Of a stretch of 39,445 nt of DNA, positions 1 to 8,218 are shown one piece after another. The notes under the pieces are model-generated. The model ran no database searches and was not told the DNA's origin. It worked only from the letters and a program-made list of their open reading frames with translations. The stretch is from a virus, in the IMG/VR virus record IMGVR_UViG_3300030451_002041, positions 1,735 to 41,179 of that record. The stretch is one strand, 5' to 3'. Position 1 is the stretch's first letter. Every line of letters starts with the position of its first letter. Made by a program: the position numbers and the translations under genes.

Positions 1-405
1 GCTTACACGGCTACTGCTGGTGGTAAATACGGTATGTTTACTTACGAAACAACAACTGGTAGAGCGAGTAGTGGATTCTACATGCGTGCTACTGACCCTG
101 ATGCAAATGCTCCTTACCAACCTGTATACTTAATAGAAGATTCTAGTGATACTGTGCCTACTTCAAAAGGCCCGAAGTTATTAGGAACTGAAGTTACTGG
201 CTATGATAAGACAAGTTTAAAATCAAATGTAACTAGATTGGTTATTAGTGAAAACACCCTACAGCACTTTAGAAGTGATGCACCAAGAAGAGACGGTGTG
301 GATAAAGACTATACTGTAAAGCCTAGATTTAGTCAAGCATTACACGGTAAAGGACACAAAGGTGATGTTGATTATAGTAAAAGAACACATGGAGGGAATA
401 GTTGA
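1..405 (+). CDS. virion (tail-module) protein, 5' end outside window
   Basis: The reading frame is open from base 1, so the gene starts before the window; 134 codons are visible, and the first in-window ATG (34) is probably internal. I do not recognise the family. The C-terminal end is basic and glycine/histidine-rich (HGKGHKGDVDY, then KRTHGG). The stop overlaps the next ATG (TGATG at 403-407), and the GGAGGG ribosome-binding site of the next gene lies inside this frame, so the two are translationally coupled. Its place directly upstream of a tail-hub-like gene suggests a tail or baseplate structural protein; this is inference from position only. Confidence 0.6.
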   Translation, partial: AYTATAGGKYGMFTYETTTGRASSGFYMRATDPDANAPYQPVYLIEDSSDTVPTSKGPKLLGTEVTGYDKTSLKSNVTRLVISENTLQHFRSDAPRRDGVDKDYTVKPRFSQALHGKGHKGDVDYSKRTHGGNS

Positions 406-1829
406 TGCCGTTAATAAGTTCCCATAGATTAGGTGCAGTAAACAACTTAACGATTATGAAGTCTGTTCGTAAACCTGTTTTTGTAGATAATGCATTACAT
501 CTAGGTGAATACACAAGTGATAGTAATTTACAAAATAAGGTCACCGTGAAGCAAAAGAAAACTGCTACATACGGAGTGGCTACTGGGCGTGCTTATGATA
601 TAACTGAATTAGAAAATTCTATGATTATCAAACACCCTCAAACTCATGGTAGTAAATACCAAGGCTCAATTTTCTACATGGACTCTACTATAACAGACGA
701 TAACGCTGACAACAAACCTGTTTTGTTCTACGCAAAAGGGCTTACTCACCAAAGATTAAGACCGTCTAATGTAATGAATAGCGGCACAGGCACAACTTTT
801 GCTGTTAAGAATACAAAGTCTAAGTCGTTTTTTGATTTAGGTTTTGAGTCCACTCAAGCACACATAGCACAACCAATTGATGCTGGTTTAAGAACTACAG
901 ACCTAGCGATTCGTATTAGTAGAGATATAGCAGACACTTTGACATCAGTGAGTATATCCTTACCGTTAAGTGCTGCTAATTCTAAAATTGACAGGCGGAG
1001 ACATAGTAATGTTTTCTTAGGCACTGATTTCCATGGTATAACATTGATAGATGCTCTACGCTTTATTAGTAGACACGATGGTAGGGTAGTGCATTTCGAT
1101 AGGTTTGGTAACTTATTGTATGTTCCATTCCAATTTGAAGAAGGTAGTAGAGTGGTCAACGCTGCTGCTAGAATTGGTGACAAAATAAACAATCCAATAG
1201 AAAACATTTCCAATCGTGTTATAGTAGAAGGTTTACCTACAGCAGTGAATGATACTGCTTTTGCTGAAGTTAATGATTCCGAAAAACAGTCAGGTTCTAA
1301 TGGTGAGATATTAGAAGAGCCACAAGTTGTAGGTGATTTCACTGTTCGTAGTAACGAACAAGCAAGAGAAGTAGGTCGGAACATATTGAAAGCCAACTCA
1401 GTAATGAAAGGTAATTTAACTAGCAACGGACATCCTAACTCTTGGGATTTAAGACCGGGTATGATAATAGAGTATGAAGGTAGAAGAAAAATACTGGTAG
1501 AGGTTAGACACAATTTAGCAAACAATACTGCTGATTTAGTATTCTTAAGTGTAGAGACTGGTGTAGAAGGAGTGTTACAAGGTATACTCGATGGTAGTAA
1601 AAATACAGGTGAACAACAGGATACCATACAACAAGTTATCGAAAAGAATTTAGCGTTCTTTGGCGATATAGAAATAGTATCCATTATCACCACAGAAAAG
1701 GTAATTCATGGCTTACCGGGGGATGGCTTCATTATAGGTAGAGGCATGGGTAGAGGCGTGGTCGGAGTCACTAACGCTGAAACAATAGGTGGTAGTAAGT
1801 CTACTAGAATAATAGAGAGGGGTGAATAG
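405..1829 (+). CDS. tail hub / baseplate-like protein (gpD/gp27-like)
   Basis: A 474-residue protein. I chose ATG 405 over the TTG at 402 because GGAGGG at 391-396 gives normal spacing. The middle (around residues 210-245: GITLIDALRFI then FDRFGNLLYVPF) and the late segment DLRPGMIIEYEGRRKILVEV, followed by a His and beta-rich stretch, resemble the last domain of phage late-control-D/tail-hub proteins, which carry a 'L-PG-x-v-x-y-x-g' turn before a 'V-x-H' strand. The C-terminus is glycine-rich (GDGFIIGRGMGRG). A hub would cap the tail tube and hold the fibre or spike proteins encoded just downstream. The match is by motif shape only; it could be another baseplate component. Confidence 0.5.
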   Translation: MPLISSHRLGAVNNLTIMKSVRKPVFVDNALHLGEYTSDSNLQNKVTVKQKKTATYGVATGRAYDITELENSMIIKHPQTHGSKYQGSIFYMDSTITDDNADNKPVLFYAKGLTHQRLRPSNVMNSGTGTTFAVKNTKSKSFFDLGFESTQAHIAQPIDAGLRTTDLAIRISRDIADTLTSVSISLPLSAANSKIDRRRHSNVFLGTDFHGITLIDALRFISRHDGRVVHFDRFGNLLYVPFQFEEGSRVVNAAARIGDKINNPIENISNRVIVEGLPTAVNDTAFAEVNDSEKQSGSNGEILEEPQVVGDFTVRSNEQAREVGRNILKANSVMKGNLTSNGHPNSWDLRPGMIIEYEGRRKILVEVRHNLANNTADLVFLSVETGVEGVLQGILDGSKNTGEQQDTIQQVIEKNLAFFGDIEIVSIITTEKVIHGLPGDGFIIGRGMGRGVVGVTNAETIGGSKSTRIIERGE

Positions 1830-2174
1830 ATGCCTATATCGAATCATGTAAGGCGGCTTTTGATAAATACTATTGCTAATAATATCAATGAAATGGTAAT
1901 TGGCTTTGATGGTAGCCCAGCGACTAAAAGCGACGGGTCAGCAGGTAGACCTGCTAAAGTCATCAATCCTACTGTTCGTATAATCAGCGATTCGTCATTG
2001 TTGGTAGAAGGTTTCTTACCTGCGACTGATAGTTTCGATGAAAATTTACAAGAAGTATTCGTGCAGTTTAGAGGTGCTCTTAGTAGTATACCTATCGCTA
2101 GACATACGATAGCATCATTTAAGAAAACAACGGCTAACGAAGTTAGAATTCAAATATTAATAGAGGTGAGATAA
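1830..2174 (+). CDS. small structural protein of the tail module, unknown
   Basis: A 114-residue protein starting at the ATG that directly follows the preceding stop (TAG ATG), with GAGGGGTGA just upstream as ribosome-binding site. It has a helical N-terminal third (HVRRLLINTIANNINEMVIG) and then a predicted beta-rich part (VRIISDSSLLVEGFL, VFVQFRGALSSIPIARHTI, VRIQILIEVR). No cysteines and no recognisable catalytic motif. It ends 1 base before the fibre gene. The size, beta content and position between hub and fibre would suit a baseplate adaptor or fibre-attachment protein, but the family is not recognised. Confidence 0.55.
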   Translation: MPISNHVRRLLINTIANNINEMVIGFDGSPATKSDGSAGRPAKVINPTVRIISDSSLLVEGFLPATDSFDENLQEVFVQFRGALSSIPIARHTIASFKKTTANEVRIQILIEVR

Positions 2175-2175
2175 G

Positions 2176-4533
2176 ATGGCACAAAACCCATTATCAGGAC
2201 ATACAGCAGGAACTAATGACGGACTAAGAGACGGTGACCACATACTATCTCCATCCCTGACCAACATATACGAAGGGTTACATGGTAACGGTATACTAAA
2301 CCCACACGATACTGCTTTTGGTAGCACAGATAGAAACAATGTCGCCAACTTACCCGGTGCTGTAACTAACTCTAGTGACCACATACTCACTATCAAGTCA
2401 TTCCAATGTGTTCTTGATGGTGTCTTATACAACATGGATGACGGCGCAGGTGGTGCTACATTCAATGTAACACTGGCTGTTGGTGCTGATATGTTAACGG
2501 GCACTTCTATGACTAACCTAGTCAGTGGTCAAGAGTGTCTGTTTGCCATAGTCGCCGTTGGTGGTTTGGATAACGGTAGTGTTAAGTTTGTTCAAGGCGC
2601 ACCAAGCAGTATAGGTGCTGGTAATTATCCATCGCTATCGGGTAGTAACGCAGATGCTTACTTGAAAATGAGTGTGGCTAGCACTGCTCAAAATAAACAA
2701 AGCATGGTGATTGCTACTGTGAGGGCAGTTCACAATAATTCACCGGGCGCTGGTAACACTGGCGCACTCACTATAACGGAAGTAAACGACAAGCGTGTGT
2801 TTATCCGACCTTCGCCTTTCTATCTATCTCCTGTCACTACAGGTTCTCCGGGTGATTCAGACCATCTAAATTCACACACTGCTTTAGCACAGATACACGG
2901 TGCAGGTGAACACGGTAATTTTGGTAACAACGGTGTATTATGGATGTCGTATAACGAAGATGATAACGCACCAAATCTTTACTTTAGTAGCGCTGACTCG
3001 AATGGTGCAAACCGACACACACATCTACTTGGCCCTAGTCGCATCAAAGCCTTAACAGCGAGTCGTAACTTTGAGTTTGACGATGCACAAGTGTTTACTT
3101 TCACAGGTGCTGGGACTAAAAATCTCACACCTACTGGAACATTCCCTCCGGGTCACGCTATCATAGTAACAGTGCTGAGTGGAGGTGCTGTAACATTCGA
3201 CCCAAGCGGGATAAACACTACATTGACTGCTAGTGATGCTGTGATGTTTGTGTATAACGGCACTGCTTTTGTAAAAGTCATTCACAGTGGAATTACATCT
3301 CAATCGTCAAGTGGTGCTACTGGTCTAGTTCAACTGTCAGACGGCAGTGGTGGATATACAAGTGACGCTAAGTTATTTTGGACTACAGCCTCGTCTACCT
3401 TTACTGTCAACGGTAAACTTACAGTTACAGGGTTGATAGACCCTACTGGACTCGAGTTTACTCCGGTTGGTAGTAACCCCGGTGGAACTGCTGCTAACAC
3501 TCTATGGTTAGACAGTGGTGCTTCAAATGCACTTAAGCATGGGGCTAACACAGTTCTTAACTCAGCATCGAGTGTTGCTGACTTAAGTGATGTCACAAAC
3601 GCTGGGTCAGGTGCTATAATAACTTCAAGTGAGCGCACTAAACTGACTAATATAGAGACTAATGCTGATGTTACAGATGCAACTAATGTTAACGCTGCTA
3701 TCGCTGGTCACACTTACACAGCAGCAACAGTGGCTGCTAACGATAAAGTGTTGATACAAGACACAGATGGTAGTAATGCAGTCAAGACTGTAACTGCTTC
3801 CTCTATAGCAGCGTTAGGTGGCGGTGGTGGTGGAAGTAGCAGCACGATAGTAGACGCTGATAATGACACTAAGATAAATGTGGAAACTACATCAGATGAT
3901 GATAAAATAATCATGACTACCGCCGGAACTGATGCAGTTGAAATACACGATGCTGGTTTATTACAGGGAACAAATATGCGACTTCTGAACGCTACTCAAC
4001 TCGCTTTTCATAATGGTAATGCTGCTTCAAATTTTGTGTCTATAGGAATAACTAACTCTCATGTTTCTGCTGGTAGTAAGATACTTACATTCAATGCAGA
4101 CTTAGGCGCTCTTGGTGATACAATTCTAACAAGTAATGGTGTGGCTGTGGCTGCTGGTAGCGGAACTTTTGATTTAGGTTTAGCAGGGCAAATTGCTAGT
4201 GGTGTTTCAGAATTAATAAAACTACATGCATTTGGTTTACAAAACACAATAGTATCTTCAGGAAATGTAACTGGTGTTGCTAATCATTTAGGTCAATATG
4301 TTATAATGACAGGTTCGGGTCAAACTTTCAATTTACCTAATGGTGTAGCGATAGTTGCTGGTTCTCATGTTACTATTCTAGCAGGGTCGTCAAATTCTGT
4401 TACTGTAACAGCCACTGGTGGTGCTACTATCAACGGTGGTGCTGCTAACGGTAGTATAACAGTAACAGGGTATAATGGTGTTACTTGTATATGTATAGAC
4501 GCTAGTAACAACTGGTTAGCACTAGGTGTGTGA
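2176..4533 (+). CDS. putative tail fibre / receptor-binding protein
   Basis: 785 residues, low in charged residues and very rich in Gly, Ser, Thr, Asn and Ala, as in phage fibre shafts. The N-terminal about 330 residues carry HILSPSLTNIYEGLHGNG and repeated small beta elements; around 450-530 is a segment typical of marine phage fibres (SERTKLTNIETNADVTDATN). A six-glycine linker near residue 548 leads to a repeat-like region with VDADNDTKI and TAGTDAVEIHDAG. The C-terminal about 70 residues alternate short beta strands and Gly turns and end in NNWLALGV, as in trimeric fibre tips. Start ATG 2176 has GAGGTGAGA upstream. The stop overlaps the next gene's start. It probably contacts the host surface; this is inferred from composition and position. 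Confidence 0.65.
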   Translation: MAQNPLSGHTAGTNDGLRDGDHILSPSLTNIYEGLHGNGILNPHDTAFGSTDRNNVANLPGAVTNSSDHILTIKSFQCVLDGVLYNMDDGAGGATFNVTLAVGADMLTGTSMTNLVSGQECLFAIVAVGGLDNGSVKFVQGAPSSIGAGNYPSLSGSNADAYLKMSVASTAQNKQSMVIATVRAVHNNSPGAGNTGALTITEVNDKRVFIRPSPFYLSPVTTGSPGDSDHLNSHTALAQIHGAGEHGNFGNNGVLWMSYNEDDNAPNLYFSSADSNGANRHTHLLGPSRIKALTASRNFEFDDAQVFTFTGAGTKNLTPTGTFPPGHAIIVTVLSGGAVTFDPSGINTTLTASDAVMFVYNGTAFVKVIHSGITSQSSSGATGLVQLSDGSGGYTSDAKLFWTTASSTFTVNGKLTVTGLIDPTGLEFTPVGSNPGGTAANTLWLDSGASNALKHGANTVLNSASSVADLSDVTNAGSGAIITSSERTKLTNIETNADVTDATNVNAAIAGHTYTAATVAANDKVLIQDTDGSNAVKTVTASSIAALGGGGGGSSSTIVDADNDTKINVETTSDDDKIIMTTAGTDAVEIHDAGLLQGTNMRLLNATQLAFHNGNAASNFVSIGITNSHVSAGSKILTFNADLGALGDTILTSNGVAVAAGSGTFDLGLAGQIASGVSELIKLHAFGLQNTIVSSGNVTGVANHLGQYVIMTGSGQTFNLPNGVAIVAGSHVTILAGSSNSVTVTATGGATINGGAANGSITVTGYNGVTCICIDASNNWLALGV

Positions 4534-5267
4534 TTGTATTGTATAACGCTGTAGCGGGTGCTTGTGCTGAAGATAAGGCTAACTCCGGCGGTGGCGGCCC
4601 TCCTCCGGGTCAAATCCCTTTTACTATAGGGGTTGATGCTTCTAGTGGTGCTAATAACGCTATGACAGGTGGATTGCATAATCCAAGTGTATTATTTGGT
4701 TCAAATCAGGGTGAGTATATAGATTTTGCAGACGGAACTTCGGGAACAAGCGCAGGTCAATCTACTTATGGAACAGCATCAAGCCCTACTAGAACAACAC
4801 AAACTGCTCATGTTAGAACAAGTGAAGTTTCAGCATCTTACTCTACTGCACCTATGTTTCAAGCCCTTTTATTTGTTGGTGGATATGTTAGACAAGGAAA
4901 TATGGGGGCAGTAAGTAATATTCACTGGCAAATTGCATCTAGCATGACAACTTCTTTGAGCAATGGCACTTTTATTGGGCCACCTAACGAAGTTTTGGAT
5001 ATGAATGAACATAATCAAAACAATGTATTAGCGGCCGGCCCTAGTTTTAGTTCCAGCACAGGTTTTATTCCTCAAGGAATTTATGGCAGTCCGTCTAAAA
5101 GTATTGGTAGTAATTTTTATTTATTCGGTTTAAGGTGGGGAGGAGGTAGAGGAACGCCTACATTCCCTGCTGTTAATGACACAATGACACTTCAGATTAC
5201 CGTTGATGCTGATGTAGGCGGAGTTACTTATACTAAAATACACGATTTCATAATTAAATTTATTTGA
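4530..5267 (+). CDS. putative tail-tip / fibre-associated protein, unknown
   Basis: 245 residues. The start is the GTG at 4530, which overlaps the fibre stop (GTGTGA); no ATG is available before the GGGGPPPG linker at about residues 19-26, so the GTG is likely real, though the first 18 residues are uncertain. The rest is Gly/Ser/Thr/Asn-rich and looks like beta-sandwich, with few charges and many aromatics late on (FYLFGLRWGGGRG). The C-terminus, VTYTKIHDFIIKFI, is a clean beta strand. Immediate overlap with the fibre gene suggests an accessory tip, chaperone or receptor-binding head. The family is not recognised. Confidence 0.55.
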   Translation: MIVLYNAVAGACAEDKANSGGGGPPPGQIPFTIGVDASSGANNAMTGGLHNPSVLFGSNQGEYIDFADGTSGTSAGQSTYGTASSPTRTTQTAHVRTSEVSASYSTAPMFQALLFVGGYVRQGNMGAVSNIHWQIASSMTTSLSNGTFIGPPNEVLDMNEHNQNNVLAAGPSFSSSTGFIPQGIYGSPSKSIGSNFYLFGLRWGGGRGTPTFPAVNDTMTLQITVDADVGGVTYTKIHDFIIKFI

Positions 5268-5276
5268 GGTGATAGA

Positions 5277-5837
5277 ATGACAAGAATACAAGTTAATATT
5301 CCTGCGGGAGTTTCGGGTAATTTTGAAGTAGCACATTATACAGACCAAACAACTGATAATCAATGGCAAATATACTTAGAAATGAAAGATGAAAGTCATT
5401 CTAACTATTGTGTTTTAATTAAAGATAGTTGCCCTATGCCAATTATGCAAGACTCCGAAGGAGAATATAGAGAGCATCAGTGGTTATGGGATAATGCAAC
5501 AGGAAATGTATTTATTGCCGGTTTAGGGATAGGGATGGTAAATGAATTTTTGATTAACGCTCCTAACATTACTTCAGTGACAATTGTTGAAAACTCACAA
5601 GATGTAATAGATTTAGTTTGGCCTTACTGTGCTAAAGACGATAGATTTACTTTAATCAAAGCAGATATAGAAACTTGGACTCCACTTGCTAATTCTCATT
5701 GGGATGTAATGTGGTTTGATACATGGTGTGGTGATAATATTTTATCCTGTGAAGGCTATAAAAATGCCATGACTAACAAGTATTCTCAATACTGCGACGA
5801 GATTGGCTTTTGGGGCAGTTTACCTCCATCTAATTGA
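5277..5837 (+). CDS. class I SAM-binding / spermidine-synthase-like methyltransferase fold
   Basis: 186 residues; ATG 5277 with GAGGTGA upstream. A Rossmann-fold nucleotide loop is visible: NVFIAGLGIGMVNEF (GLGIG at 82-86), then the acidic residue at the end of strand 2 (VTIVEN, E105), an acidic residue at the end of the next strand (IKAD, D130) and the strand HWDVMWFDTW (143-150). This order matches class I methyltransferases and the spermidine-synthase-like branch. It is short, with an N-terminal beta segment that might bind substrate. It is the last larger gene of the tail module, so it may modify a virion or host-surface component, or be a scavenging enzyme; the substrate is unknown. Confidence 0.6.
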   Translation: MTRIQVNIPAGVSGNFEVAHYTDQTTDNQWQIYLEMKDESHSNYCVLIKDSCPMPIMQDSEGEYREHQWLWDNATGNVFIAGLGIGMVNEFLINAPNITSVTIVENSQDVIDLVWPYCAKDDRFTLIKADIETWTPLANSHWDVMWFDTWCGDNILSCEGYKNAMTNKYSQYCDEIGFWGSLPPSN

Positions 5838-5841
5838 TAAA

Positions 5842-5946
5842 ATGTTTTTGATTCTCTTATTTCTCCTTAGCGCCATTTTTGGCTTTTTAGTAACATGGTT
5901 CTTACTAAAAGAAGATGATGTGTCATTTATTTTGCTCGACGAGTAA
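5842..5946 (+). CDS. 34-residue single-pass membrane protein
   Basis: A short ORF starting ATG 5842, four bases after the methyltransferase-like stop. The first 22 residues are almost all hydrophobic (MFLILLFLLSAIFGFLVTWF, then LL), followed by KEDD and an acidic end (LLDE). This is one transmembrane helix with a short acidic tail. Its last 20 bases overlap, tail to tail, the end of the convergent zinc-ribbon gene. A holin-like or envelope role is possible at the end of a late operon, but size alone cannot decide. Confidence 0.45.
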   Translation: MFLILLFLLSAIFGFLVTWFLLKEDDVSFILLDE

Positions 5947-6103
5947 ATGCACTATCTTGCCAAAGGTGACCACACTCTTTGCACTGCCACAGGCTTATTC
6001 GCTCACGCTTACCATCGAGATAGCGTGCTTGCAGCCTTCTTGGTATATGTTCGTGTAAGCAAGCCCTACACTTTACTTTGAGTTTGTCTAACAGTCTACC
6101 CAT
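5927..6103 (-). CDS. 58-residue zinc-ribbon protein
   Basis: A small basic protein starting at the ATG that overlaps the thermosome stop (ATGA at 6103-6100). It contains CRAC near residue 12 and CKEC near residue 41 spaced by a basic stretch (RRLQARYLDGKRER), ending GHLWQDSAFTRRAK. The two CxxC pairs make a zinc ribbon, typical of small DNA- or RNA-binding or transcription-accessory proteins. It is the last gene of the minus-strand helicase, exonuclease, thermosome operon. Its 3' end overlaps the convergent late microprotein by 20 bases. Confidence 0.6.
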   Translation of the reverse strand: MGRLLDKLKVKCRACLHEHIPRRLQARYLDGKRERISLWQCKECGHLWQDSAFTRRAK

Positions 6104-7578
6104 CACTCAGCACCTCTACGCCCGATGACATCATCAATGCGTAGGATGGCGCTAGTAACTTCAGTAGCCCCACTGATAGCACTGCGAATAAGCGATGTTG
6201 GTTCATATACTCCATTCATGAGAACAATACCTCCTTCATGCACATCAGGCCCATAGAACTCAGGCACTTCGTGACGCATAGCGAGTATTGTATCTAGTGG
6301 GTCATACCCTGCGTTTTCTGCAATAGTAGCAGGTATTACCTCAAGAGCATCAGCGAATGCTTCTATTGCCATTTGAGCACGCCCACCTATAGCAGTAGCA
6401 TTAGCACGCAGATGCATGGCTATGGCTAGGTAAGTAGAACCTCCACCAAAACGCATAGAGTCACCATTCTTGATAAGCGACACAACACCAAGAGCATCAT
6501 CGAATCCACGCTGTATCTCATCGAGTGTGGATTGAGTAGCACCAAACAGTATCAGCGTAGCCTCTTTTTCTTGTGAATGCATGAATAGATAGGATACATC
6601 GTTGTAAGTTTCTCTCTTGATGAACACTTTACCTGTAGTAGAGGTAGCATCAGGGAACATGTGTATCGGCGCACCTACTTCATTGGAGAGCCTTCTCATT
6701 GTGCTTTCAGGAACTCTTTGCACTAGAGATATACCTTGCTTGCGTAGATAGGCTATGGCTGTATCGTGAACACCGTCACGACACACTACAACATTAGCAC
6801 CACTACTGACTACAGCCTTCGCTGACGCTAACAACTTGTCTCTACTCATTGATTGAACTTGACTGTATGAGTTAGCATCAGTCACTTGCACTGATACATT
6901 ATTCGCCTCTTTACCTTCTGTCAAGCCACCGTTGAGTAGTAGAACTTCTACACCGTCATCACTAGCCCAGTTGTTGAACTCATCCCCTCCACCAATGAAG
7001 TCCTTGTTAAGAACTACACCACGGAACAGGTATGAATCAGATAAAGCCCCACCCGGTGCAGCGAGTGTTTTGACCTCACGAGCATCACCAACGGCTTCTA
7101 TGGTTTCTACACACAATTCAGCAACCTTATCCTCACATGCTTCTAACGATTTACCAGTAATGGCTGTCTTTGCTATCGCTAGTAAATCCCCACCTGCATC
7201 ATCCATACCTTCTAGGCACTCAATAGCCATATTTCTTGCTACAGAATATCCTTTGTTGACAACATTAGGATGTAAGCCCTTAGCAAATAAATTCTCGCTG
7301 TTGGCTAATAATTGACTAGCAAGCACTACTGTGCTTGTAGTTCCATCGTAAGCGTTAGATTCTTGCATCTTAGATACTTCTACTACCATTTTAGCAGCAG
7401 GGTGTGCTGTATCTACCTCTCGCAAGATAGTAGCGCCGTCATTGGTAACGATAACATTACCACCACCGTCTACCATCATCTTATCCATACCTAATGGCCC
7501 AAGGGTCGTTCTTACAGTTTCAGCGATTCGCTTTACTGCTTCTATATTCAGTCTTTGTGTTGTATTACTTTCAGTCAT
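6103..7578 (-). CDS. group II chaperonin (thermosome subunit)
   Basis: 491 residues, a clear thermosome/CCT-type ATP-dependent folding machine. Equatorial motifs: RTTLGPLGMDKMMVD (23-37), TNDGATIL (45-52), DGTTS with the nucleotide-binding Asp at 78. The intermediate-domain Asp region is present (FDDALGVVSLIKNG before GGGS), and the end shows ALEVIPATIAENAGYDPLD and ILRIDDVIGRR. It is shorter than cellular thermosomes (about 540-550) and lacks the Gly/Met-rich C-terminal tail; the Gly of the usual GDGTT motif is Tyr here. It probably forms its own ring or joins host rings to fold virion or replication proteins. ATG 7578 overlaps the exonuclease stop, so it is translated from the replication operon. 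Confidence 0.96.
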   Translation of the reverse strand: MTESNTTQRLNIEAVKRIAETVRTTLGPLGMDKMMVDGGGNVIVTNDGATILREVDTAHPAAKMVVEVSKMQESNAYDGTTSTVVLASQLLANSENLFAKGLHPNVVNKGYSVARNMAIECLEGMDDAGGDLLAIAKTAITGKSLEACEDKVAELCVETIEAVGDAREVKTLAAPGGALSDSYLFRGVVLNKDFIGGGDEFNNWASDDGVEVLLLNGGLTEGKEANNVSVQVTDANSYSQVQSMSRDKLLASAKAVVSSGANVVVCRDGVHDTAIAYLRKQGISLVQRVPESTMRRLSNEVGAPIHMFPDATSTTGKVFIKRETYNDVSYLFMHSQEKEATLILFGATQSTLDEIQRGFDDALGVVSLIKNGDSMRFGGGSTYLAIAMHLRANATAIGGRAQMAIEAFADALEVIPATIAENAGYDPLDTILAMRHEVPEFYGPDVHEGGIVLMNGVYEPTSLIRSAISGATEVTSAILRIDDVIGRRGAE

Positions 7579-8185
7579 TCCAATCTACCTCAATTTCAAC
7601 TATAGAGCCATCCTCCATATTTCGGCTCTTTACAATGCCGTTGTCTACACCATACTTGTATAGGTCGTAGGTCAACTGGCAATCTTTGAGGCAGTAGTCG
7701 GCTACCTCGAGATACTTACCTTCCCGCCATGCTGCGGGTGCGTCACTGCTTTGCATACTCTTTGATAGGTCGAGTGTGCTACGAGTGAGTGTGTCTAGTG
7801 TGGTGTGAACTTTACCAACAGCCAATGCTGCTTTATCAATGAGTATCTTGGTATCAATGATGCTATCACTCTTACCAATCAATTCACCAGCAGTCCAACA
7901 ATCTAGTGCTGCGTTTAAAACAGGTAAGTCAAATTTACGAATGTTGTGACCGAGTATCTTACCACCACTGTCTAAATGCTTCTGTAAGTGGTCACCAAGT
8001 GTGCGTGGGTGTAGAGGGTGAACGGTAGCATTGACCATTTCTATATCTTCTTTAGCAAATACATGACCATCATTACCATCCCATGTGGCTACGACAGTAG
8101 GCTCAAACAAAGAGTGTTTATCCCACCCGCCTATCTCCCAAGAGTAGTTACCAGTCTCTATGTCTAATGCCATTATCCCACTCAT
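7571..8185 (-). CDS. DEDD-family 3'-5' exonuclease (RNase H fold)
   Basis: 204 residues. The three exonuclease motifs are visible: Exo I ALDIETG (D8, E10), Exo II LGHNIRKFDLPVL (N81, D86) and Exo III VADYCLKDCQLTYDLY (Y164, D168), which makes it a DEDDy enzyme like the proofreading domain of family B polymerases and archaeal predicted RNase H-like nucleases. It would remove 3' nucleotides from DNA (or RNA) during replication or repair. The ATG has GAGGTG at suitable spacing. It lies 33 bases after the helicase gene and overlaps the thermosome by 8 bases, so all are one operon. Confidence 0.85.
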   Translation of the reverse strand: MSGIMALDIETGNYSWEIGGWDKHSLFEPTVVATWDGNDGHVFAKEDIEMVNATVHPLHPRTLGDHLQKHLDSGGKILGHNIRKFDLPVLNAALDCWTAGELIGKSDSIIDTKILIDKAALAVGKVHTTLDTLTRSTLDLSKSMQSSDAPAAWREGKYLEVADYCLKDCQLTYDLYKYGVDNGIVKSRNMEDGSIVEIEVDWND

Positions 8186-8218
8186 ATTACAGCCACCTCA
8201 CATCTAGTTTTTGAAACT

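Noticed and set aside
854-1693. Long minus-strand ORF opposite the tail hub gene
   Set aside because: It is a shadow of the plus-strand gene: no ribosome-binding site, low-complexity composition, and no matching operon on that strand.
3820-3834. GGT/GGC run in the fibre gene as a slippery or phase-variable repeat
   Set aside because: The run is in triplets encoding a glycine linker, so length changes would not shift the frame, and only one short run exists.
6932-7315. Plus-strand ORF inside the thermosome gene
   Set aside because: The thermosome frame is certain from conserved motifs, and the antisense frame shows no motif or start signal.
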